This document shows, piece after piece, positions 34,774-41,062 of a DNA stretch of 64,000 bases (within the stretch, counting starts at the first letter, position 1; the number at the start of each line of letters is the position of its first letter). Below the pieces are notes generated by a model. It was given only the letters and a program-made list of their open reading frames with translations, was not told where the DNA came from and did no database searches. The DNA is from Bacillota bacterium (GTDB lineage: Bacteria; Bacillota; Clostridia; Lachnospirales; Lachnospiraceae). A program made the position numbers and the translations under genes. The stretch covers positions 124,001 through 188,000 of the forward strand of contig JAEVYT010000017.1 of the NCBI GenBank assembly GCA_023392615.1, written 5' to 3'.

Positions 34774-36087
34774 ATGATCTGGTTAAATCAAATAATTTTA
34801 TTTTTGTCGTGTGTATTTGAGATTTACATACTCTATGATTTTTTTTATCAGTTTTTTGGTGTTAAGACACCATGGAGCAACACACTTGCACGTAAAACTC
34901 TTATTATAGTTACGATATTTTTGTTGTATTGTGTGAATTATCTTGATCGACCAACCATTAATTTAATATTTGTACCGGTAATATTTATTTTATTTGTATT
35001 TACTTGTTTTGAGGGTAGTATTTGGATTCGTTTCGGATATTTCGTATTGGCATATATTATAATGTTTGCTTGTGAATTTTTATTCACGATATTATTGAAT
35101 ATTCCTGCGTTTGTTCAAGGAAAAAGCAGTGTAACAAGCCTTGCTTCCATGCCATGGCAATTCTTTACCTTAAAGCTCTTAACATATATTATTTTTCTAA
35201 TCGTAAAGCAAATTCCAAAGAATACGAAGAAGAGAATGAATGCTCAGACCTTCTTAATGTATTTGATGGTTCCGGTTTCGAGTATAGGTATTATGCTTTC
35301 AACCTATTATTCCGGACTTGATGTTAGCGAGAATTTAACACTGGAAAGTATATTGGTAGGTTGCTTTGCCTTCCTTCTACTTGGCAATATTATCATGTTC
35401 TATGTATTTAATCGATATTCCGAGCAGATGGAACGCGGAATGCAGCAGGAGCTTATTATAACAAAACAAAACATGGATTTGAAATACTATGATCAAATTG
35501 AACACTTGAATGAAAAGTACAAAGAATTCATACATAATACAAGTCACCATTTAAAGACCATCGGACAATTAGCTCAGGGCGATAATGGGGGAGAGATTCA
35601 AGGGATACTCAATGAACTGAATATCGAATTGGAGCAGAACGAAACAATCATATACAGTGATAATCATACAATGAATGCAATTCTAAGCGAAAAAAAGTCC
35701 GAAGCGGAGAAAATTGCAATTAATTTTGATGTATATGTTGAACCTGGGGTAAGATTTTCCTCTATTACACCACCTGATATTATCGTGATGCTGGGGAACT
35801 TGCTTGATAATGCGATGACTGCCGCAAGTCAAAACCAGCAGGATAGAAAGGTAATCACACGTATTTTTGTTAATAATGATGGATTTAATATAATAAAGAT
35901 CGTGAATGATTATAATGGAGTTGTAAAGATGGATCAAGGGAAGTTTCTTACAACCAAAAGGGACAACGAACTTCATGGTATAGGGCTGGAAAGTGTGAAA
36001 AATACCGCAAAGAAGTATGGAGGTTATTTAGAATGTATCCCTGGAGATAAACAATTTACTGCGATTTTGGTGTTACCAATTAATTAA
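34774..36087 (+). CDS. agrC: AgrC-type sensor histidine kinase
   Basis: A 437-residue membrane kinase. The first 210 residues hold six or seven hydrophobic helices, the usual peptide-sensing domain of AgrC. A coiled linker follows (about 215-250), then the phosphoacceptor region EFIHNTSHHLKT (His254 is the likely site) and a GHKL ATPase domain with the N-box LGNLLDNAMTAA and the G-box LHGIGLESVKNTA. It should respond to the cyclic peptide from agrD and phosphorylate the regulator encoded just upstream. A palindromic repeat separates it from agrD. Confidence 0.9.
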   Translation: MIWLNQIILFLSCVFEIYILYDFFYQFFGVKTPWSNTLARKTLIIVTIFLLYCVNYLDRPTINLIFVPVIFILFVFTCFEGSIWIRFGYFVLAYIIMFACEFLFTILLNIPAFVQGKSSVTSLASMPWQFFTLKLLTYIIFLIVKQIPKNTKKRMNAQTFLMYLMVPVSSIGIMLSTYYSGLDVSENLTLESILVGCFAFLLLGNIIMFYVFNRYSEQMERGMQQELIITKQNMDLKYYDQIEHLNEKYKEFIHNTSHHLKTIGQLAQGDNGGEIQGILNELNIELEQNETIIYSDNHTMNAILSEKKSEAEKIAINFDVYVEPGVRFSSITPPDIIVMLGNLLDNAMTAASQNQQDRKVITRIFVNNDGFNIIKIVNDYNGVVKMDQGKFLTTKRDNELHGIGLESVKNTAKKYGGYLECIPGDKQFTAILVLPIN

Positions 36088-36106
36088 GACGGATAACGAT
36101 GATTAA

Positions 36107-36312
36107 GAGGCTGTTGCAAAATAAATAATTCGTAGGAACAATGTTATATTGCCATAATGCACTGTTTGGAAGACAACATTCCTGTTTTGTATTTTCGAAG
36201 GCGTACATTTATGTACGACTGCGAAGTACAAAACAGGAATGTTGTCTTCCAACCTGTGTGTGAGGCAAATAACATTGTTCTGTAATAGAATTATTTGTTC
36301 TGCAACAGCCTC
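36107..36312. repeat. 206-bp palindromic MITE-like element
   Basis: A complete element with terminal inverted repeats: the left end GAGGCTGTTGCAAAATAAAT and the right end mirror each other (GAGGCTGTTGCAGAACAAAT on the minus strand), continuing inward through GAACAATGTT. An inner palindrome starting TTGGAAGACAACATTCCTG is matched by CAGGAATGTTGTCTTCCAA. No open frame is carried and no clear target duplication is seen. It sits exactly between agrC and agrD, so its hairpin may also end the agrC message. Confidence 0.85.
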
Positions 36313-36325
36313 CTATTCTTATTTT

Positions 36326-36359
36326 TGCAAAACACGCCCACCAGACTGCAAAATACGCC
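36326..36359 (+). promoter_or_regulatory. Two 13-bp direct repeats 21 bp apart upstream of agrD
   Basis: TGCAAAACACGCC (36326-36338) and TGCAAAATACGCC (36347-36359) differ at one base and start exactly 21 bp apart, two helical turns. They end just before the -35 box at 36368. LytTR regulators such as AgrA bind direct repeats with this spacing, so this is a candidate activator site, although the repeat itself does not match the published LytTR consensus. Confidence 0.6.
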
Positions 36360-36367
36360 ACTCCTCT

Positions 36368-36395
36368 TGTCGATTTACTATTATATTAGTAAAAT
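36368..36395 (+). promoter_or_regulatory. Promoter of agrDB
   Basis: TTGTCG (36368-36373) and TAAAAT (36390-36395), 16 bp apart, about 28 bp before agrD. The -35 region TTGTCGATTT is identical to that upstream of the gene at 37474. Confidence 0.55.
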
Positions 36396-36423
36396 AAAGA
36401 AAAAATTAAATGGAGGAGTTCAT

Positions 36424-36576
36424 ATGATTAAGAAGAAAAACGTTTTAATGAAACTCGTAGGTTTAGTTAACTGTTTAGCACTAGTTTTAGTGGCACAAAC
36501 GGCCAATGCGGCTTGCATCTGGACTTTCCATCAACCGGAATTTCCAGAAGCAGCGAATCGCTTCAAGAAGTTTTGA
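36424..36576 (+). CDS. agrD: Cyclic lactone autoinducer peptide precursor (AgrD)
   Basis: A 50-residue precursor. A charged amphipathic N-terminus (MIKKKNVLMK) and hydrophobic helix lead to ACIWTF, then the acidic/charged tail HQPEFPEA that AgrB removes. By analogy with AgrD of Clostridium and Staphylococcus, the ring should form between Cys31 and Phe35, giving a five-residue thiolactone C-I-W-T-F; the N-terminal cut is uncertain, so exocyclic residues may remain. GGAGG precedes ATG 36424; the frame is open upstream, but only this start has a ribosome site. It is followed 9 bases later by agrB. Confidence 0.92.
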   Translation: MIKKKNVLMKLVGLVNCLALVLVAQTANAACIWTFHQPEFPEAANRFKKF

Positions 36577-36585
36577 GACTAACGA

Positions 36586-37164
36586 ATGACTGATAAACTA
36601 ATTGAATCTTACTTACAGAAACAATCATCAATTGGGCTTATCAAAGAAGAGGATATCGGTGTTTTCCGTTATGGGTATATATTGATGATAGAAGTATTAA
36701 TAAATTTAACAATTTCAATCGTGATAGGATTACTTTTAGGAAAAGTGGTCATCGCGATAGCCTTCTTGGTTGCATTCATCCCATTAAGAAGTTTTGCGGG
36801 AGGATATCATGCAAATAAAGCATGGAAGTGCATTCTATTATCAAATGCGGTAATTATAGCTGCGATTTTCGTTACGCAGTTCATGGTTTCGCTAAACCAT
36901 ACGGTATTATTTGCTCTAGCTGAGATTGTATTTGGCTTGGTTTTAATACGAATGGCTCCGATACAAAATGTGTATAAAAAGCTTAGTGCTACAGAGGTGA
37001 AATTTTATAAAAAAATTGCTCTCATTATATACACGATTGAAATTATGCAAGAAATGATAAGCTTCCAATTTGGGTACAAAGATATTGCTTGTATAATACT
37101 GATCGCACATTTGGTAGTGATTTTATCACTAGTTGCGGGTAACTTACAAAACAGAACAGCGTGA
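36586..37164 (+). CDS. agrB: AgrB membrane endopeptidase
   Basis: A 192-residue integral membrane cysteine protease that cuts the AgrD C-terminus and closes the thiolactone. The catalytic pair is His75 and Cys82 in SFAGGYHANKAWKC, with the family's 7-residue spacing; PLRSFAGGYHA is the AgrB signature. Four to six hydrophobic helices are visible. It follows agrD directly with little ribosome-site sequence, suggesting coupled translation, and ends before a strong terminator at 37227. The order agrD-agrB is the reverse of the S. aureus agrBD order. Confidence 0.93.
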   Translation: MTDKLIESYLQKQSSIGLIKEEDIGVFRYGYILMIEVLINLTISIVIGLLLGKVVIAIAFLVAFIPLRSFAGGYHANKAWKCILLSNAVIIAAIFVTQFMVSLNHTVLFALAEIVFGLVLIRMAPIQNVYKKLSATEVKFYKKIALIIYTIEIMQEMISFQFGYKDIACIILIAHLVVILSLVAGNLQNRTA

Positions 37165-37226
37165 CAGAAGCCGCATTAATGTGCTTATTTAACTTAGTTA
37201 ATTGTCTATTATTGGATTGGGGATAA

Positions 37227-37274
37227 AAGTATGCTGTAGGTTTTGCATCAAGCAAATCTACAGCATACTTTTTG
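37227..37274 (+). terminator. Rho-independent terminator after agrB
   Basis: AAGTATGCTGTAG (37227-37239) pairs exactly with CTACAGCATACTT (37258-37270), followed by a T-run. It closes the agrDB unit. Confidence 0.9.
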
Positions 37275-37345
37275 TTTATCACGTTAAAATTTTGCTTCTT
37301 TATTGGGATAAATAGTCAAAGGAGTGATTTTAATTATTAAAAAAT

Positions 37346-37375
37346 GACGTTCATACAGTAAAAAGCGACGTTCAT
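37346..37375 (+). promoter_or_regulatory. LytTR-type regulator binding site
   Basis: Two identical copies of GACGTTCAT (37346-37354 and 37367-37375) are separated by 12 bp, so they repeat every 21 bp. The published LytTR consensus is [TA][AC][CA]GTTN[AG][TG], spaced 12-13 bp; both copies match at eight of nine positions. The nearest LytTR regulator is the agrA gene at 34020. Confidence 0.7.
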
Positions 37376-37386
37376 GTATTAGTATA

Positions 37387-37415
37387 TTGTCGATTTCCTT
37401 TGAATTTGGTACCAT
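37387..37415 (+). promoter_or_regulatory. Promoter of the TPR-like membrane protein gene
   Basis: TTGTCG (37387-37392) and TACCAT (37410-37415), 17 bp apart, start 11 bp after the second LytTR-type repeat. The -35 region TTGTCGATTT is shared with the agrD promoter. Confidence 0.5.
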
Positions 37416-37473
37416 AAATTGTACGAAATTTACATTATTGTTTTATTCACATGGATGGAAGGAAGGATGATAT

Positions 37474-38334
37474 ATGGTAAGAATATTTAACGCTTCTAGG
37501 ATCATGTTTTTGTTGTTGGTGATTATTGGAGCATTGTGCCTTATGTTATTTAGTGTCAGGCTTGAGATTTCAGGTATGCGAATTCTTCCGCTATTTGGAT
37601 TTACGCCGGTAAATAATGTAGAGTGGATATTCAGTGTGCTATTATTTTTGATTTGGATCATCATATCCTATTATATAGCAGCGCAGTTAGCAACAATGAG
37701 AGCAAGGGATATTCGGTCGCTGTTGATTGATAAATGTGATTCCCGTTCTTACATCACGCTCTATGAAAAAGTTCTGCATAAGTATAAAAAAGGAAAGTAT
37801 AAGAATACAGTTACTCTTAATTTATTAACTGGATATTTACATGGAGGAGAATTTGAAAAAGCGAAGCAAACCTTACATAGTATAGATTATCTTAATATGA
37901 ACGTGGCAGATCAGATTATGTTTGATAGTGTGCTTATGACATTATATATTTTAATGAAGGATGCAGACAACGCAAATATAACATTTAAGGAATTAAAGAC
38001 AAAAATTCAGCATTTAAACCTGCCTACTCGTAAAATGTTGGAGTTTATTAGTATGTTTGAAAATATTCAACTCAAATGTAATATACCCTTTGGGAATAAA
38101 GATAGAATTGAAGAGTATTTTATTGATAAATTTAATAATGAGAAACATCTATTATTAAAATTGATTGCGATGTATAACTTGGCTGAATTTTATATACAGA
38201 ATAATCAGTTGAAGAAAGCGGTTAGTTCACTGGAATACGTATCAAATTATGGCAATACAACTTACTATGCATATAATGCAAAAAAGATTCTGGATGAAAT
38301 AAAAAATAGCCAAGAAGCGATCGCAATTAAGTAA
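37474..38334 (+). CDS. Membrane-anchored TPR-like protein of unknown function
   Basis: A 286-residue protein with two N-terminal membrane helices (about residues 10-27 and 50-70) and a helical cytoplasmic or outer part resembling tetratricopeptide repeats (LLTGYLHGGEFEKAKQTL, YNLAEFYIQNNQLKKAVSSL). TPR domains usually hold protein partners. No family name was recognised. A candidate AgrA binding site and promoter stand 60-130 bp upstream, so it may be a direct output of the agr system. AAGGAAGG precedes ATG 37474. Confidence 0.6.
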   Translation: MVRIFNASRIMFLLLVIIGALCLMLFSVRLEISGMRILPLFGFTPVNNVEWIFSVLLFLIWIIISYYIAAQLATMRARDIRSLLIDKCDSRSYITLYEKVLHKYKKGKYKNTVTLNLLTGYLHGGEFEKAKQTLHSIDYLNMNVADQIMFDSVLMTLYILMKDADNANITFKELKTKIQHLNLPTRKMLEFISMFENIQLKCNIPFGNKDRIEEYFIDKFNNEKHLLLKLIAMYNLAEFYIQNNQLKKAVSSLEYVSNYGNTTYYAYNAKKILDEIKNSQEAIAIK

Positions 38335-38455
38335 TTCTTCGATAAATCGAAAGTAGTGAGGAGTATACGATTAAATCAGTTCAAATTTTTAAGATAATAA
38401 AGATACAGTAAATAAAAACACATAATTAGGCATATAGCTTAATGGGGGGAGTAGT

Positions 38456-38761
38456 ATGGTGGATATTATCATTATTATTTTATTGGGGGTTTGTTTTGTC
38501 TTACAGGTATATTATTTAATAGTCAAAAAAGATGTCAGTGATTTATATCTGACGAATAAGTTGTCCTTAACAGATCAACATTATGTAGAACACAGAATTA
38601 CAAACGGGCGTTTAAATGTCATATTAGTGGATTCAAAAAACGGCGAAGAATATGTTGTTTCTAAAGTATATGAAAAAGGACTGAATATATATTTTGTTAC
38701 CGAGGATTACTCATACCGCTATTCATCATTACGTAAAAATGTACGAGCATGCAAAGTGTAG
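38456..38761 (+). CDS. Small single-pass membrane protein of unknown function
   Basis: A 101-residue protein: one N-terminal membrane helix (residues 3-22, IIIIILLGVCFVLQVYYLI) and a charged soluble domain of about 75 residues that looks beta-rich. No family recognised. GGGGGAG is 5-6 bases before ATG 38456. It follows the TPR-like gene by 120 bases and ends in a hairpin near 38785, so it is probably transcribed alone or with its upstream neighbour. Confidence 0.55.
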   Translation: MVDIIIIILLGVCFVLQVYYLIVKKDVSDLYLTNKLSLTDQHYVEHRITNGRLNVILVDSKNGEEYVVSKVYEKGLNIYFVTEDYSYRYSSLRKNVRACKV

Positions 38762-38784
38762 CAAGAAATAGATAGTCAAAATAG

Positions 38785-38830
38785 AGCTTTTGCAGTATCG
38801 CTATTTAGCATATTGCAAGAGCTTTATTTT
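38785..38830 (+). terminator. Terminator-like hairpin
   Basis: AGCTTTTGCAGTA pairs with TATTGCAAGAGCT (two wobble pairs) around a loop of 13 bases, followed by TTATTTTG. It separates the small membrane protein gene from the sigma factor gene. Confidence 0.6.
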
Positions 38831-38954
38831 GTTTTCTATAAAATATATAGATCATAATAGACAAAAAAATAATAAAAAAATTATATATAATTTGAGGGAT
38901 AAATAGAATTTTATACCAATTGTATATTGAAAGTTAAATCGGAGGGAAGATAGT

Positions 38955-39509
38955 GTGATAACAGATAAAGAATTAATTAAACAAATAAAACAGGATCCTT
39001 CAAAAGGAATATCAGCGGCAATCGATTTATTTGGGGCTCCTATAAAAGCGATCTGTATATCAATATTGAATGGTTATACCAAAGAAGATGTAGAAGAGGC
39101 AATATCAGATACGTTTGTTGCGCTTTGGAGGGGAATTGATCACTACAACATTAGTTATAACGCTAGTTTAAAAAGCTATTTGTATGGAATGGCTAGGCGT
39201 ACAGCTCTTAATAAGCGCCGGGAGTTAATGAAAAATCAAACGAATGAGGAATATGATGAGAAATTGGCCTCAGATTTTAATACAGAGGAGTTAGCTATTA
39301 GCGAACTAAATATTATGATGTTACGTGCGTTCATTGATGACATGCGAAGTCCCGAGCATGAAATGTTTGTGAAAAGATACTTTGAAGAGAAGCAAGTTAA
39401 GGTTATTGCAAAAGAACTAGGTGTTTCAGAAAAATATGTGGAAAACCGTATTGCAAGAGGAAAACAGAAGCTGAGAAAGCAATTCATTGAGAATGGGGTG
39501 TTATTATGA
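38955..39509 (+). CDS. ECF-type RNA polymerase sigma factor
   Basis: A 184-residue sigma-70-family factor with a region 2 (EDVEEAISDTFVALWRGIDHY, and SYLYGMARRTALNKRRE) and a C-terminal region 4 helix-turn-helix (VKVIAKELGVSEKYVENRIARGKQKLRKQF). No region 1 or 3 is present, as in extracytoplasmic-function factors. It starts at GTG 38955 behind GGAGGG and overlaps the next gene by 4 bases (ATGA), the classical arrangement for a sigma factor with its anti-sigma partner. Confidence 0.9.
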   Translation: MITDKELIKQIKQDPSKGISAAIDLFGAPIKAICISILNGYTKEDVEEAISDTFVALWRGIDHYNISYNASLKSYLYGMARRTALNKRRELMKNQTNEEYDEKLASDFNTEELAISELNIMMLRAFIDDMRSPEHEMFVKRYFEEKQVKVIAKELGVSEKYVENRIARGKQKLRKQFIENGVLL

Positions 39510-40882
39510 AAGATAAACTTGATCTGATTTTAGATAATGTGAAAGAGGAAATGTTAGTAGAAACAATATCAAATGAGGAAAAGGAAAGAATTCTTGATAT
39601 GACTTTATGCAAATTGACTAAGACCAAGAAAAAGATAAACTGGCAACACTATCTTAAAGTTGCAGCAGTCATATTGTTCATATGCATGGCCGGATCTACT
39701 GCAACTTATGCAGCATATAATCTATCCCCATCGTTTCAGTATTTATTTTATTCCTACAAGCATGATGTACGACTGGATGGGAATACAACTGAAGTAAATC
39801 AGTCCTGTACCGGTAATGGGGTAAAGGTTATTGTACCGGAGGTTGTCGGTGATAAATATGGGGTATATATTCTTCTTAAGGTAAAGGGAATATCGAATGC
39901 ATTAGACTATTATTATCCCGGTTTTGAGAAGGCTGAAGTAGTCGTTGAAGGTGGTAAGAGCTATGATTTTGGGCGACCAAGTGGAGGAGCTTACATTGGA
40001 GGCGTTCAGCAACTTATCTATCATGTGAATACGCAGGAGAAGTTGGTAGGCAAGAGAGTGACTTTAAAACTACAAAATTATGGTAGTTATATATCTAATA
40101 TGGATAACACATTCACGACTACGGTAAAAGGAAACTGGAAGATAAGTTGGGTTCTTGATTATAAAGATTTATCTAGAACGATTCCTGTGAATAAAACTTT
40201 GCCGGCATTTGGTGGTCAGGTAACAATCAAAGAGGTGAATATCTCTCCAATCTCCACAACCTTTGTCCTAAAGGATGCGATCAATTTATCAAAATATAAT
40301 CATAGCTCAAAAAACGAAGCACGGATCAAGGTTAAATTTGTGGATGATTCTATTGTGGATTCTGCATTTACAGATTTAGGACTTTCATCATCAAATCAAA
40401 GGTTGATAAGTATAAATTATCAAAAAACGGTTGATCTTTCGGAGATAGAATATGTATCATTTGCAGGATTAACCATTCCGGTTAGTCAAAATAAAAACCC
40501 AATCGCCAGACAAGATTTCAATGTACCTGAATTAGGATTTGATATTAATATGTCGAAAAAATTGTATGATGTAATTACGCGTACTGAAAAAACAGTGAAA
40601 AATGATAGCGATCTTAAATGTAAACTAACGACTTATACTTTTACGGGTAAGGTTAAGAACACAGAGATGGATATGTTTTCAATACAAATCTACAATCGTA
40701 TTATAAGCAAAACAGAATTTGGAGATAGTCCTGTGTTCTATATTGGTACAAAAAATGGTTGTACTTATCTTCTTTATATTGCAGAAGATGGCAACGATGA
40801 ACAAATAAAATTATTTGGAGATTTAATCAATGATGATGTTGCTAAACTACTCCCCTGGATTCAATTAGAAGATATAAAGTAA
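39506..40882 (+). CDS. DUF4179-domain transmembrane anti-sigma factor
   Basis: A 458-residue protein with a short cytoplasmic N-terminus (residues 1-45), one membrane helix (about 49-67, LKVAAVILFICMAGSTATYA) and a large extracytoplasmic beta-rich domain with the DUF4179 pattern. Such proteins hold ECF sigma factors inactive until a surface signal arrives; the ATGA overlap with the sigma gene supports this. The stimulus is unknown. The next transcript encodes a secreted surface protein, which may be a target, but no common promoter was found. Confidence 0.75.
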   Translation: MKDKLDLILDNVKEEMLVETISNEEKERILDMTLCKLTKTKKKINWQHYLKVAAVILFICMAGSTATYAAYNLSPSFQYLFYSYKHDVRLDGNTTEVNQSCTGNGVKVIVPEVVGDKYGVYILLKVKGISNALDYYYPGFEKAEVVVEGGKSYDFGRPSGGAYIGGVQQLIYHVNTQEKLVGKRVTLKLQNYGSYISNMDNTFTTTVKGNWKISWVLDYKDLSRTIPVNKTLPAFGGQVTIKEVNISPISTTFVLKDAINLSKYNHSSKNEARIKVKFVDDSIVDSAFTDLGLSSSNQRLISINYQKTVDLSEIEYVSFAGLTIPVSQNKNPIARQDFNVPELGFDINMSKKLYDVITRTEKTVKNDSDLKCKLTTYTFTGKVKNTEMDMFSIQIYNRIISKTEFGDSPVFYIGTKNGCTYLLYIAEDGNDEQIKLFGDLINDDVAKLLPWIQLEDIK

Positions 40883-40917
40883 ATTATCTGATATAGTTAT
40901 ATGGTTTTGCTTGAAAG

Positions 40918-40969
40918 CCCGCTTTTACGAGAAGGTTTAGTAACTTTCCTTTTCGGAAGCGGGTTTTTT
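40918..40969 (+). terminator. Rho-independent terminator
   Basis: CCCGCTT (40918-40924) pairs with AAGCGGG (40957-40963) with an internal GAAGG/CCTTTTC hairpin, followed by six T. It ends the sigma/anti-sigma operon. Confidence 0.82.
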
Positions 40970-41002
40970 AAAAATTTATTCTACTTGGGTCTAATTTACA
41001 TA

Positions 41003-41032
41003 TTTACAACTTATGATGAATTATGTCATAAT
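41003..41032 (+). promoter_or_regulatory. Possible promoter of the secreted protein gene
   Basis: TTTACA (41003-41008) and CATAAT (41027-41032) with 18-bp spacing, 31 bp before the start at 41063. It is close to a sigma-A pattern, so it need not be read by the neighbouring ECF factor. Confidence 0.4.
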
Positions 41033-41062
41033 AGATATATATTTGTTTGAGGGAGTGGTAAA

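Noticed and set aside
36107..36312. Target-site duplication for the palindromic element
   Set aside because: The flanks (GATTAA on the left, CTATTC on the right) do not match, so mobility is inferred only from the copies and inverted ends.
36295..36423. Longer AgrD starting at 36295
   Set aside because: The frame is open, but this stretch lies in the palindromic repeat and promoter, has no ribosome site and gives no agrD-like sequence.
38376..38384. Single LytTR-like half site (TCAGTTCAA) before the small membrane protein gene
   Set aside because: No partner 21 bp away on either side, so it is likely chance.
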